The notes beneath the pieces were generated by a model. The model worked only from the letters and a program-made list of their open reading frames with translations, did no database searches and was not told the origin of the DNA. A DNA stretch of 64,000 nt from Globodera rostochiensis (lineage: Eukaryota > Nematoda > Chromadorea > Rhabditida > Heteroderidae): contig JAEVLN010000006.1 in assembly GCA_018350325.1 (NCBI GenBank), positions 1,077,193 to 1,141,192 of the forward strand, written 5' to 3'. Below are positions 33,094-45,546 of the stretch, in pieces; the first letter of the stretch is position 1; each line of letters starts with the position of its first letter. Position numbers and translations under genes: made by a program.

Positions 33094-35843
33094 CTACTTT
33101 ACCGTATCCCGCTTAAATGAACGATAGCAGATTTTGCCAATGCACAGCATAAGGAGCGGTTTTTCGGCTAGCAATGCCATGCCGATGGGTGCCATCATTG
33201 CAATGTCCCTCTCCGGCTCACCTGCAGCGATGTACCCGGATTTTGTTGAAATTTTGGTGCCAAATTCACGGACAATTTGATTTTGGTTTCTTTGCCCATA
33301 CCTAAAGCTCACCCACCCAATGACCACAATAGCAACAGCATGGCCATGCCGACGCTGGGCACTCCGTTCTCCACCACCAGCGTCGTCCGTTGGAGTGCTG
33401 ACAGCCGGAGGATGAAGCCAATTGAGAGCGCACTGAGATGGCCAACCACGGGGAACAGGACGAGGCAACAGAGCAACAGGTCCAGCTGATGAACCATGGC
33501 CCACAGCAGGGCTGAGTTGGCCAACACGGACAGGGCAACAAAGAGCAAAGTGAAAGTGCAGAACAGCAACTTGGGGAAGAACGGCAGAACAATGCACATG
33601 GTCAAAAAGACCGGTTAAACGGGACGAGCCGGGTTTTTTAATATATTTAAAAAAGTCTAACATTTTAACCAATAATATTAAAAATATATAAAAAATTAGT
33701 ACTTTGAAAAATCGGGCAATTTTCTTCATTTTTTCTTGGCAACCACAGAGGGCGAGAAGCATGCCAATGAGAAATGGGAAAAACATAATTGCCAATGCTT
33801 TCCAGACACCAATTGAGACAATCTTCACGCGATGTACAAACAATTTCTTGCCAAGAAGATTGATCCATAGAGGCGCGAAAACTTAATTTTTGGCATTTAG
33901 ATCAGATCTGCTTTGTCCATCCAATCATTTGTGTACATTGGACTTGTGGGTAATGTGATCTGAACCCCCCACATCTCGTGGAATTGATCAAGACTGGATG
34001 TGCCAAAAGTTAAAATATGTAGCATATATCAAACACTCAAAATCACTTTATTTTATTAGGTGTTCTGAAAAGAATTTAATTTTTAGTGAGGCGCTTTAAC
34101 TTTAAAACCAGGTTTTAGAGTTTGGTACTAAAGTCTCCCTCTTTAACTAGTCGAATTATCAATTTCCAATAACCAAAAATGTCTCACTTTTATAAAATAT
34201 GCTAAAAAATGAATGGATCAAAATTATTTTCAAACTCTTTTTGTTTTGTTTTTTGTTCAGAGATGCTTGGCGGCACAGCCGTTGTTCGTTCCTTAGAGAT
34301 GAATAAGAAAGAAAACATTTTTAAGTCATATTATTAAGTTTAAATCGTTAAAATAATTTTCAACATTACAGTGAAACTCTGATTATGCAAATCTTCCGGC
34401 TAAATGGGCTTCGGAGTTCGGGGTAAAAACCCCGCGAAAAAATGTCGGGGTTCAGGCTTTTTTCCAGTAAAACCTCGAAGGATCGAAAAGTTCGGTGGCG
34501 AAATATTAACCAAATATGTGCCACTTACATATTGTCCCCAAACGTTGAATGAATGTTAAAATGCCAGCTGCTTGCAAATCACCTCCGAAAATCACAGTCC
34601 TATATTTTCAAAAAAACAAAAATTTAAAAAAACTGAAAATTTTAAACCAAAAATTGCTCTTTCCGACTCCTGCCGGAAAACAGGTGACCAGAAAAAAGGA
34701 CAATCGCACCACAAAAGCCTGATTGACAAGCACATAATTGGCCAACAAAAAGCCGAGCTAAAAAGAATAAATAAAAATTGAGAAAATTTTTATTTAAAAA
34801 AATTTGCCATTGGGTTGATGATAAATTGGCAAATGATTGTTGCGAATATAAAGCAGAAATTGTGAATAAAATTGGCAAAAATGTGATTGAAATTAAGCTG
34901 GATGCCAGCCTAAAAATACAATTTAATTTATTATAAGGCGCGGAAAAGGCCAAATACTTGTAAAAATAGTTTAATATTTTAAATCCTCTCAAACACTTTG
35001 CGGTGTTTAAAATTTATTATATAAATTTATAATGAAAATTTAATTAATTTAATATTCAATAAATTTTACCAACAAATTTCCTGTTGCAATTGCAATTAGC
35101 AAAGACTTTGTGAACAAAATGGTGAAGGCTGAACCAAACTCAGTTTTCTGTGTTCGAACAATGAAATTTTGAGTTCTAAATTTCTTTCAATTTTCGTTAA
35201 ATTGCATAAAAATTAAGCAAAGAAAAAACAAACTTTTTGCCATCTGTTGACACTCGAACTCGATTAATTCCGACAATTGATCCCCACAAAGACAAAGTGA
35301 AAAGTTGGGAAAAATTGTTTGCACGGTCCAATTGCACAAATTGGGGCTCTGACATTGGCCAGGAGCCGTTCAGCGAATTCAATGGGCAGCCAATTGACTG
35401 CTCGCAATCCATGGACACTTCGCCACGCCATGCCGTCGAATTTCTGGTCCATATCGTTATGTTCAAATTTCTGCATTTTTTGAAAAAAAGAATGAAAGCC
35501 CGTAAGTTTTCTTGGCGTTGCCATGGCACCATCTTTTAAATGGCATTTGCCATATTTTTGGGGTCCGGTTCCAATTGTTGGTAAATAATGTTCACATTAG
35601 ACGTCTTATTTTGAGTTAAAAAGTTGTTTAATTTCCAATAAAAATTTTGTAACACCGGTTTACAAAATGTTGCCATAAACAAACCATGTTTTTTTAATCA
35701 AAATAATTGATAAGCAATTAAAAATATTTTAAATTGTTACCGATGTTCGCCGACTCGGAAAATGCCCAAATCGGAAGGAGAAAATTTGACGAATGGAACT
35801 GTTGTTGTGTTCAAGAAAAGCACTTGGCCAGCACTAATGTGAG
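33094..35843 (-). CDS. SLC10 (sodium/bile acid symporter) family membrane protein, 5' end not found
   Basis: Visible minus-strand exons: 35843-35735 (SAGQVLFLNTTTVPFVKF), then from about 35481 (NITIWTRNSTAW ... SLWGSIVGINRVRVSTD), about 35160-35060, about 34755-34660 (FLLANYVLVNQAFVVRLSFF and CFPAGVG), 33880-33710 (PLWINLLGKKL ... FPFLIGMLL) and 33600-33094 (RTTLVVENGVPSVGMAMLLL). The PAGVG after a helix corresponds to CPGG, PLWINLLG to PLWIYTLG, PFLIGM to the P-x-x-x-G helix, and RTTLVVENGVPS to the ETGVQN motif of SLC10. The N-terminal beta-like part fits P3-like SLC10 members. The first two exons join in phase 2. The initiating exon and some splice sites in the middle are not resolved. Likely a plasma-membrane transporter of organic anions. 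Confidence 0.62.
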
Positions 35844-37002
35844 GGGAACACAAAAATATGATGATCACAATTTTGAATATTTGTGTAGTAAAACGACGAC
35901 CCATAAAAATTTGTCGTTAGAAATTTTGGAATTTTTGAAAATTGACAAAAAAACTGGATTTTTAGGCATTGAGCGAGTGCGTGCATCAAATAACCAACCA
36001 AACGTCGGTAATCCAAGCAGATTATCTCTCAACATTCAAAACACGCATTTTATAGACCGAGGAAATTGATATTTTAAAACAAAAATCAGTAAAAGTTTAT
36101 ATACCTAACTAAATTTTTGATTTTAATGAAGAAATGTTAAATTTGCGGATTTTAGGTATCAAAGGAGGATTTTTTCACATTCTTCTGGTGATTTTTAAAA
36201 TTTTGAGATCACAGCCCTGGAATAATGAAGAGTTAATAATTGTTTCGGTTAAATGACAAATTTACTGTTTTGTTACTTCTGTTGCCAGGACAGAGGGGGG
36301 GGGGGGGGGGGGGGGGAAGGGCGTGGGGCACGGCATGGCACACAAAAAAATGATAAATATAGTTCGAACTGGTGAGAATTGGCATATGCCGAAATGGGAA
36401 AATGCACGTGAATCGGAAAAAAGCGGCACGGCCAATCTGCCGAGGAGTATTGTGCCAACCGGTGCCGAGTGCCATTGGGGACCGGACATGTGCCGTAATT
36501 GAATAGGCCAATTACAGGTGCTCAAATGAGTCATTCATTGAGAAATGAAAGTGTTTACATAAAGAAATGTTGGGGAATGGCGTGAGAATTGGCATGTGAA
36601 TGAATGAATGAATTGGGCTTTCGCTATGAGAAAAAAACTATTGTTTAACCGAGCGAAGAAATGCCAAGATTCTAATTTGAGTAAATTTTATTTGGCAATA
36701 ACGAGAAAACATTGGCCCTCAATGGAATCTGAGGCCAAAAATTCATTCTAAAAAAGGTGCGTGCTTTTTTTGTTTGTTTTTGGATTCAAAGAATATGAAA
36801 GTAAAAAAAGGGGAAGGGCAACTTGGATGAGAAAAAGTCACAAAACTTGGCGTGCCGTGAATATAAATACAGCGCAGTATCAAGCAAATTTATTCATTAA
36901 TTAATTTAATTAATTATAAAACTAAAAAATAATTTAAATCAAAATTTGATTTTTTCCATTCAATTTGGCAACAAAAAAAACAGCGTAAAAAATCGCTTAA
37001 AA
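35844..37002. other. Spacer between divergent genes
   Basis: May hold the first exon(s) of the SLC10-like gene and the promoters of both neighbours. A run of about 20 G lies at 36296-36316. Minus-strand frames at 36233-36534 have no recognisable domain. Confidence 0.4.
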
Positions 37003-38182
37003 ATGGCTAAAAAATTGTCATTTTTCCTAATCTTTGTTGCTCTACCATTTGTCTGTGCCAAAAAACACAGACGCCACACGGATGACGAAACCTGGGAATT
37101 GGGGCATTTTCCATGGCAAAGTGAATTCCCAATTAGACAGCATCCAAAAATTTTTGCAGGTATTTTCCGAATGAGTAAAAAGTTTTTTTTAAAATTTAAA
37201 TTTTAATTATTTTGTCTTTAAGTCATCGAAAAGTGTTGTCCGAAGAACGACGCGAAGTACTGCTGCTCTCGCAGTCTTTTTGGGCGATTTGGTAGCGATG
37301 TCTCGTTATTGGAGTGCCAGAAGGACGGCGACATGACAGAGGTGGGTGGGGGGGGGGACCAAAAAGCATAAAATTGGCAAAATTGGGTCTGATCAACCTC
37401 AAATTCTCCAAAATTGCTTTTTTTGAATTAGTGATCCCATGCATAAAACCGATTTTCTGGTCGATTTGATTTAAACCCACCAGGGGATTTGATTTATTTA
37501 ATTTTTTCGAGATCACTGTGCCCGAATTTCAGTTTTTGACACGGTCGCTAAAAATTCAGTAAAAAAATTTTCTGAACACGGGCTAAGAAAATTCACACAG
37601 AAATGAAAGAAAAAAAGTCATAATCTATAAACTAATAAAGAAATGAACAAATCCGTTGATAAATATTATTGATAAATGAATTTTTAAAACTTAAAATTTA
37701 TTTTGTTTTTATTTATTTGCAGGACGAGCGTTATCAGGCAATTAAATGTGGCCAAAGCGAATTCAATGCAAATGAGGGGACCAAAATATGCAGTAAGTGC
37801 CAAATTAAAAAATGCAATTTTGTCCGGTTTCCGCCCTTTTTTTAAATCATCGAATAATCATTGAAACCTTTTTTTTTCAGAAATTCATTGCTGTCGTGCG
37901 TTCCAGAATTTCGAAGGAACGCATGAGACTTCCTGCAGCGAGGCCTGCAAGAACGCGTCCATCAACGTAGGGATGACGGCCATACGTCAAGTTCAGATGC
38001 TGAACGACCGGCACTGTCCGAAGACAAATCCAGCGCGTTTTGGGGTTATTTTTTTTATTTTTAAATATTTAAAAAAATATTTTTATTATTAAATTTGGAG
38101 TTTGTTGTAATTGGTAAACAATTTAAAGGAGTTTCTGGAGTGTTTGGAGCGAGATGACCTGGCGGCTGGGTGCGAGAAATGA
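37003..38182 (+). CDS. Secreted cysteine-rich protein, complete, unknown family
   Basis: Five exons join in frame: 37003-37159, 37223-37341, 37723-37792, 37881-38044, 38129-38182, all GT-AG, giving 187 residues. The start ATG at 37003 opens a signal peptide (KKLSFFLIFVALPFVCA); the ATG at 36946 in the same frame would bury it, so 37003 is preferred. The mature part has a basic/acidic linker (KKHRRHTDDE) and about 15 cysteines including three CC pairs (EKCCPKN, YCCSRS, HCCRAF), then CSEACKN and a CLERDDLAAGC tail. The layout resembles nematode DB/CCC-type secreted cysteine frameworks, but I cannot assign a family. Highly ordered splice pattern, so probably an active gene. Confidence 0.72.
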
Positions 38183-38689
38183 GCACGGAGCTGGAGAAGC
38201 ATCGACCGCCGGTGGCGTTGTACATGGAAAGGGATGAAGCAGATGCAAAAAAATGTCCGGAAACCCGGAATTCGAGAATTTCAAATTTAAAAAAATCTTA
38301 TGAAAATTTCCGGGGGGGGGGGGGTGCCAAAAAAGCCGGAATCCGGTATTTCAAAATAAATGTGCGTTTCATGAATTTTTAAATGTTTTATACCGTGAAT
38401 CATTTTCCACGCCATAGAAACTGAACTATTTAATTGTTTTCAATGTTTGTTTAGCATTTTTCTACTCATTATTACCTCTATTTTTCTATGTATTTAAACA
38501 ACACAAAAACAAACTCTTACACATTACTTTGAATTCAACCAAATCTACCTGAATTCCTTTTTATTTGTATTTGTTTTTTCCATCAATTATTGTATTATGT
38601 ATTATGTTTCGAGATTTTTGTTTTATAAAAGCATTCATAGTCAGGATTTAAAACAATTTTTAAAAATTCGTCAGTCCGATCTCTAATCA
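38183..38689. other. Downstream spacer
   Basis: A short G run at about 38312. From 38560 the sequence matches 55640-55760 (TTTATAAAAGCATTCATAGT and flanks), marking a shared repeat. No gene seen. Confidence 0.4.
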
Positions 38690-38890
38690 AAATGGAATCC
38701 GATTTGATTTACAAAACTGGCATTTGGACATTCTGTGAGCTTTTGAATGGTGGAGTTGTGCCATTGTGTCCTATTATAATCTTGGCACAAAATCGACAAC
38801 AAATTGTTTCCGCAATGAGTCACTGGCCCAAACCAGCAGCCACGTTGAGCATCCGGCGGTCGACGAACTCGATGATCCACGAGTAATGAC
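38690..38890 (-). pseudogene. Chemoreceptor last-exon remnant
   Basis: One minus frame reads STWLLVWASDSLRKQFVVDF, matching the TM7 end of the receptor at 114-1862 (SSWLLLWASGTFRQQL), and then meets stops. No intact exon structure around it. Confidence 0.5.
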
Positions 38891-39392
38891 AGTAGAGGAA
38901 GACAATTGACAACGGATCGTCTTAAAAGACGTACATTAAAACACATCTTTTAAACAAAATCCAAAACACGGATCACGCCGTTTTTGGGGACCGTGATCAC
39001 GGATAACGGGGCACCGATTTTTTGAAAATGCACGGATCAAATTATCGCGATTTTGAATCGAATTAACCTAAAATGATTTTTATTATATAAACTATTACGG
39101 TATTTTATAAATTTTGATCAGAATTACTCAAAAACTTTCTTGGATGCTGAGAACGAATATTTGACCAAATTTCTTTGTTTTATATGCTTTCAAAGGTGCT
39201 AAAAACAGCTATGATAATGACCAGTTAATTGATAATTCATTAATTTTCAAAAATATTGCGGCCATGACTACAATGTATTTGGGGTTTAGTGCATTTAAAA
39301 AAAATTAAATGTTTTTCAATCATTTAAAACCGTTAAGAGTAACAGCCAAAAAACGCGTTTGGCGTAATACTTTATACTCCTTTAAACAATTT

Positions 39393-39623
39393 TTATAGGA
39401 ATTTTTTTAGCTTTTTGTTGTCCAACGGCTTCAAAATTGCAGTGAGCCGATTGAGCATCATAAAAGCAGTGGCCATAGTCTCCGCTTCCAAAGTGTAGCT
39501 GCCCAGAAAATAGAAAAGCATCCGCGCCCAATTCGGCAAATTTTCATAAATTGGCCGAAGCATTGGGCCAGACAAAGTCGGCAGCCAATAGCCGTAGTAG
39601 GAAGAAAGAATGCAAATGATGTC
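39393..39623 (-). pseudogene. Chemoreceptor TM2-TM3 exon remnant, copy 1
   Basis: After an AG acceptor at 39624 the frame reads DIICILSSYYGYWLPTLSGP and ends MMLNRLTAILKPLDNKK, collinear with exon 2 of the receptor at 114-1862. The expected GT donor after KK is missing and a stop follows. The copy at 45316-45546 is essentially identical. Confidence 0.6.
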
Positions 39624-40256
39624 CTCAAAATTGTTTTTTTTAATTGTTAATAAATCATCAAATATTAAATTTTTTTCATAAATCATAAAGCAATATTTTA
39701 CGCGCGAAATCTGTAATCTACTGCAAAATTTGACATTCAATATCAAGTGCCTCCAGGAAAAAACGTTTAAAATTTAAAGTCTGTTGTTTCTGAGAGATTT
39801 TAAGCAAAATTGCAAGAAATTGGTAAAAAACCGGGACCAAAATTTCAGTCCCAAAATGGGAAAATACCATTTCAGTACTGGTCCCGGTCCCGTTCTACCC
39901 TAATATTTACCCATTAAACCGAAAATTTAGTTTTAAAGTTTCAAATAAAGCAGCGATCGCAGCCATGTGGTAGTGGACGGTGAGAGCAATTTCAAAAGTT
40001 AAAAAACATTTACACATTTTCTGCCATTTTTTTATTTAACTAACTATTGTTGTTTAAATTTAACAAAGTTTAAAATAAAATCTGAAGTAAACATAAAAGT
40101 TACAGCCTAAAAAATAAATGCATGATTGATGATGATCTTTCATTCATTATTATTACAAGCAATTCGTTCAAACAATTAATTCGTTTTTCCCCATGAATAA
40201 TCTTTATGAACAATATTCTCATTGTTAATCAATTATTTCTTGCAATGATTTCCTAT

Positions 40257-40264
40257 TGACGTCA
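40257..40264 (+). promoter_or_regulatory. TGACGTCA palindrome upstream of gene D
   Basis: 105 bp before the ATG at 40369; the extra distance comes from a C run inserted just before the start codon (40348-40362). Confidence 0.45.
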
Positions 40265-40832
40265 ATGCTTACATTATATTACTACAATATAATTCAATCA
40301 TTTTGTGCATTAATTTTTATTCTAAACATTTTTAATATTTCAAAACCCCCCCCCCCCCCCCCAATAAAATGAATATGCTGCTGTTATTGGTCAGTGCCGT
40401 AATTCTGCCTATAATGGCTTTAGCAGCTCCGTCATCTCCGTACGAAAGAACTTCTGATGAGTAAGTAATTTTAATGACCCTTAATTATTCGATAGCTCAT
40501 AATGTGTTGAAGCCATTTAAGCTCCACATTTCAACGTCTTTTTAACCCCCGTCCGACACGGGAAGTCGGCCAAGTCCTCCCAAACAATTGTATTTTCCCC
40601 AACTCCAAAGATTATTCTCTAAGATGGGGAGGGCTGGAGGGTCTTGTTTGGTGTATGAACAACGATTTTTGGGGAAATATACGTACAAGAGGATTCTCTA
40701 TTTAATTCTTGAGACATCCATTTAAAACTAAATTTTCACTCTTTCGAATAGTGAAACGGATGGTATCGCAACCAATGCACAAATTCAGGTAGTTTATTTA
40801 ATTGAACTATTTTTAAAATCATTGATTTTGAT

Positions 40833-42101
40833 TAGAGCCAGGACTGGATCTGGATCCAGACCAGGATTTTCCAGGACTCCTGATCCGGAATCCAGGTATT
40901 TCAACGACCCTGGATTTTTCTGGATCTGGATTTTTAATCCAGAAAATCCAGATCCAGGTCCGGGTAGCTCAGACCAGGATCCAGATCCAGGTCCAGAATC
41001 CGGGTAATCGGACCTGGATTTCCGTTATGTGAGACGGTTCACCCCAAGATCTGAGGTGGTGGTGTAGTGGTGAGTGATGGTGGTCGATATTGTTTTGCGT
41101 TGGGGTTCGAACCCCTGAATGTGTAAATTGTTTTTTGACTTTCGGTAAGCATCTATGGGGAGTGGGGGCCGTTTTGTCCCAACCATTTTTCACATATAAA
41201 CCTCGCGTTAGATAACTCCGGACCTTAAGTTCTCAAAAACCCATAGGGGGGACCCTTTTGGCCAAAATTTTTCTAAAAACTTTTTAAATTTTTAACAATT
41301 TTTTTAAAATATTTTTGGGCGGCATTTGCAACTTTTTGGAGTTTTATTTTTTTGGTTGGATGAAATTACTGACTATTTAAAAAGTCATAACTTTGTCAAA
41401 TGTTGAGGAGGCCCCTTTTTGTTTTGTAAAATTGGAATTATTGGACCAATTCTTAAGAAATCTTGTTAAATCTTCAAAAAATAGCCGTATTTTTAAAAGT
41501 TTGGTTGAAAACCTGTTAACAAATTGAGTCAAAAATTCAACAATTATCCCGGTGGCGCCTATCGGCACCGCCGACCCCCCCCCCCCCTAGTAAAGCAGAA
41601 TTCGCAAAAAATTGCATTTTTGAAAAATTCGAAATTTGCGCAATTTTCTTAACAAACATGTTAAATTCTGCAAAAATTTTTCCCGGCGTCACCGTCGGAC
41701 CCCCAACAACTGAAATCAGGGCTATATATGGAATCATAAAAATTTGCCCATAAGTTTATGATTTTAATCTTGAAAATTCTTTAAAAAATGATTTAAAAAT
41801 AAATTAATCTCTGCTTAAAGTAGGCCAATACTTATGTATAAACTAGGAGAAAACAACCGAGAAAAATTAGGAAAATTCGCCAAAGAGTTATGCCAAAATT
41901 TTGAAAAATCTTAAAGGGTTGGGCGATTTTACAAAAAATTTCAAAAATTCGGTAAAAATCCAGGTCCTGGTCTGGATCCAGGCCTCCACAATCCTGGATC
42001 TGAATTTTTTTTGGATTTTAATCCAGAAAATCCAGATCCAGGTCATTTCCAAAATCCAGATCCAGATCCAGGTCCAGGTTTTTTAAAAATTCCGGGCTCT
42101 A
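40833..42101. mobile_element. hAT element in intron 2 of gene D
   Basis: Ends TAGAGCC and GGGCTCTA with GATCCAGGTCC-type repeated arms, flanked by identical ATTTTGAT at 40825-40832 and 42102-42109. The interior has a tRNA-like module (41051-41125: GTGGTGTAGTGGTGAG and GGGTTCGAACCCC) and the GC palindrome (41550). The same element at the same intron position is in genes E and F, so it predates their duplication. Confidence 0.82.
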
Positions 42102-42357
42102 ATTTTGATTTCCAAAGCTTGTAAATCAAGCGAAAAGTTCGGACCCAAATGCGCGACTTGCAGCGGTGTCCCGCATTGGTTTGTTACTCTGGAACGGTGC
42201 AAACTTAAATGAAGTGGCCATCGCCGAGTTCGTCTCCATCGGCTTTTTGCCAGTCGTTGTGAACTGCTTGAAGTCGGCAGAGTAGGCAAATTTAAACCCA
42301 TTCTAATCATGGCCATGTTTTCTTTTTTGATTGAGGGAATAAGCCAAAAATTGAGTA

Positions 42358-42455
42358 CCGTATATCTTCTAATTATTACCCAGTCCCTAATAATTACCCA
42401 CACTAGAAGAGGGTGGAAAATTAATTACCCTGGGTAATAATTAATGGATATACGG
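42358..42455. mobile_element. 98-bp TA-flanked MITE in intron 3 of gene D
   Basis: CCGTATATC and GATATACGG ends, with TAATTATTACCC/GGGTAATAATTA inside, flanked by TA on both sides as for Tc1/mariner-type insertion. Absent from the same intron of gene E. Confidence 0.65.
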
Positions 42456-43298
42456 TATTCACCCATCTTTTAGCTTAACAAAGTATTATCATAATTGTTG
42501 AGCTACTTTTAGTGACAAACTTCTTGTCGAGGCTGCCCGGGCCCTTTCCAGCATTACTTGTCGCAAAGCACAAGAAGTTGTTGAAGCTGGCGCCGTGCTG
42601 CCCTTAGTAAAGCTGCTTCAATCAGAGAACATGGAAGTGTGCAAATATTCTGTCGTTGTCGTTTCGGACATTGCTTGGCGCACCAATGCACGCGAAAGCA
42701 AAATTGTTGAAGCTGGAGCCGTGCCGCCCTTAGTTAAACTGCTTCAATCGCCAAACATGGAGTTGTGTGAAAATACAGTATTGGCCCTGAGGGGCATTGC
42801 TTTTGTTGAAGAACGCGAAGTTGTTGAAGCGGGTGCCGTGCCGCTCTTAGTTAAGCTGCTCCAATCACCGAATATGAAAGTGTGTGAAAATGCAGCTGCG
42901 ACTCTGAAGAACATTACTGCTGCTTCTCCCGATCTTGCACTTGCTGTTATTGCGCGTTACCTCCCTTAGTTGAGCTGCTTGAATCGCAAAATAAGGAAGC
43001 GTATGAAGAAGCTTTGTGGGCTATTGGCAACATAATCGGTATATGAATTTATAAAATAATATTAGCGACTCACTACATTTAATTAAAGAAATTTTGGTAC
43101 GGATTATTTCTGTGTCCCAGGGTTAACAGAATGCCAAGAAAAGTTGGAAATCCAGTAATCAAGATGTCTAACAAATTCTTTTTTTAGCGAGAATTCCTAA
43201 TTTAAATGCATGTTACATTGATGTGGAGCATATACAGATCATGGCAAGTCAAACCTCCAATATAATGAACATATTTTTTCTGAATTTAAAATAAATAC

Positions 43299-44214
43299 TA
43301 GGGTTGAGCGGGACCGGGACTTTTGGGAAAAACCGGGACCAGAAAAACCGGGACCGGGACTTACCGGGACCAGAAAAACCGGGACCGGGACCAAGATTTT
43401 CAACCGGGACCGGGACCAACCGGGACTTTTCAAGGGAAAAATTTTTCTTTTATCAAACACTAAAAATTTTTAATTTTCCGGCAACACATATTGTTGATCT
43501 TCTTGATCTTTGACGTCATTGTCATCATCGTTCTTTTTTTTTGAGATTCTGCTTTACTTTTAGGGGGGGGTGGGGGTCGGCGGTGCCGATAGGCGCCGCC
43601 GAGAAAATTTTTTGAAATTTTGACTCGATTTTGTTAAAGAAATTTCATCAAAATTTTAGCAAAATTATGAATTTTGCTTCGGAATTTCAGAGAAAAAACT
43701 GGTTTACGTAAGAGTGGAGGGGATGTCCGGCGGTGCCGACAGGCGCCGACGGAGAAATTTTTACAAAAATTGGCAATCTTTGTTAAGAAAAGCATTGTTT
43801 TCATGAAAAATTTTTGGAGTCGAGACCCAAAATAGGTGAATAGGGCCTATTTTTCACCTTTTTTTTTAAAATCGCATAAGGTCCATTAACCAAAAACTGA
43901 TCAGCCCCCCCCCCCCCCCTCCCAATTTACTTAAGGTTGAGCGGGACCGGTACTTTTGGGAAAAACCGGGACTTATCGGGACCAGAAAAACCGTGACCGG
44001 GACCAAGATTTTCAAGAAATCAATAAAAAAAAATGGTTGAAATTGTCGCTCGATGATGCCATCATTAGGGGTGTAAATTTAGTCCCGGTTGGTCCCGGTC
44101 CCGGCGGGACCAAAAAACCGGGACCGGGACTTTTCATTTTTAAAAAGTCCCGTTCCGACCGGGACCTTAAAAAACCGGGAAATCCCGTCCCGGTCCCGGT
44201 CCCGCTCAACCCTA
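43299..44214. mobile_element. hAT MITE (GGGACC family) in intron 5 of gene D
   Basis: Ends TAGGGTTGAGCGGGACCGGG and CCCGGTCCCGCTCAACCCTA, flanked by identical ATAAATAC at 43291-43298 and 44215-44222. Two GC palindromes inside (near 43580 and 43727-43752). Confidence 0.85.
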
Positions 44215-44849
44215 ATAAATACTATTCAAATATAACAATATTTTTATATGGAAAATGGATTTGTTGCGCCCTTTTGTAATTTGCTTGGGGAAAGCGACGA
44301 AGAAATTACGCTTAAAGTGCTTAATGGAATAAAGAGGGCTTTAAACAATGCACAAAAAAGAGAAAAAGTGATAGAATTGATCGAAAAGTGCGGAGGTATA
44401 TTTTAAGGAAATGCGTAAAATTGGAAAAACATAATTTCCAGGGCTGCAAAAGATTGAGCAATTAAACACAAAAGAAAGTGAATTCATCCTCAAAAAAGTA
44501 GGCAATTTTAATTGCAAGAGTTTTTGTTAAGGCTATGTAAAAATAATATTTAAGTAAAAGGAATTTGTTAAATAAAGTTTTAATAATTTTAAAAAATTGA
44601 ATGAAACTTGTTTCTTATGTTAGATGATAATATTTAATAAACAAATTTATATTCATTAATTAATTTTAAACTGTCAGATTGAAAAGCAACAATCCTCGAA
44701 ATTGGATTGACAGGCTGTGAGAAGAGAGAAGAGGAACTCTTCAAAGTTGTCAAACCCCTAGGTCAAAATGATATTCGAACCCATCCGCACTTAAATTTCT
44801 TTCTGATGTGACGACTTTTTAAAATAAAATGGTTTTTCTGCTTGTCCAC

Positions 44850-45077
44850 GTTGTCCTCTGACGGATTGTCCTTTGATGGATTGTCCTTTGATGGATTGTC
44901 CACTGACGGATTGCCCCTTTGACGGATTGTCCACTGAGTGCCCTTTTGACGGATTGTCCTCTGACGGATTGTCCTCTGATGGATTGTCCTCTGACGGATT
45001 GTCTCTGACGGATTGTCCTCTGATGGATTGTCCACTAACGGATTGGGCACTGACGGATTGCCCCTTTGACGGATTGT
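44850..45077. repeat. GACGGATTGTCC tandem array
   Basis: About 14 diverged copies of GACGGATTGTCCTCT / TTGTCCACTGACGGA. The same unit forms arrays at 51300-51530 and, in reverse complement, at 61436-61672, each downstream or upstream of an ARM gene copy. Confidence 0.8.
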
Positions 45078-45315
45078 TCTACGATAAAATATTGCGGAAA
45101 AAATTGCACGGATCAAATTATCGTGATTTTGAATCGAATTAATCTAAAGTTGGGCGCCCTAGTTTATATTTTGTTCTAATTAGTTTTATAATTGTGACAA
45201 TATGTTTGTGGTTTAGTACATTAATGTTTTTCATCATTTAAAACCGTTAAAACCGTTAAGAGTAACAGCCAAAAAACGCGTTTGGCGTAATACTTTATAC
45301 TCCTTTAAACAATTT

Positions 45316-45546
45316 TTATAGGAATTTTTTTAGCTTTTTGTTGTCCAACGGCTTCAAAATTGCAGTGAGCCGATTGAGCATCATAAAAGCAGTGGCCATA
45401 GTCTCCGCTTCCAAAGTGTAGCTGCCCAGAAAATAGAAAAGCATCCGCGCCCAATTCGGCAAATTTTCATAAATTGGCCGAAGCATTGGGCCAGACAAAG
45501 TCGGCAGCCAATAGCCGTAGTAGGAAGAAAGAATGCAAATGATGTC
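45316..45546 (-). pseudogene. Chemoreceptor TM2-TM3 exon remnant, copy 2
   Basis: Identical at protein level to 39393-39623 and with the same flanks from about 45250 to 45955 (matching 39350-40025). It belongs to a segmental duplication that also carries the ARM gene E. Confidence 0.6.

Larger units (their letters stand above)
40369..44710 (+). pseudogene. Secreted ARM-repeat gene D, frameshifted, RING lost
   Basis: Exons 40369-40460 (signal peptide MLLLLVSAVILPIMALA), 40752-40788, 42118-42281, 42513-43038, 43188-43243, 44251-44395, 44442-44497, 44678-44710. Compared with gene E, 7 bases are missing between 42952 and 42953, which turns the last ARM repeat of exon 4 out of frame and gives a stop at once; adding 7 restores the phase of all later exons. 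The donor after 43243 is GC. The final exon matches the start of the RING exon (IEKQQ) but ends IEKQQSSKLD-stop before the first cysteine. Introns 2 and 5 carry hAT elements and intron 3 a TA-flanked MITE. About six ARM repeats. Confidence 0.7.

Noticed and set aside
33094..33843. Single 249-residue frame as the protein
   Set aside because: Its second half is a shadow frame; the hydrophobic SLC10-like sequence with the RTTLVVENGVPS motif is in another frame after a probable intron.
36233..36534. Minus frames with polyproline
   Set aside because: Caused by the G run at 36296-36316 read on the other strand.
41051..41125. Functional tRNA gene
   Set aside because: A and B boxes are present, but no 7-bp acceptor stem and the module lies inside a hAT element that is repeated in three paralogous introns.
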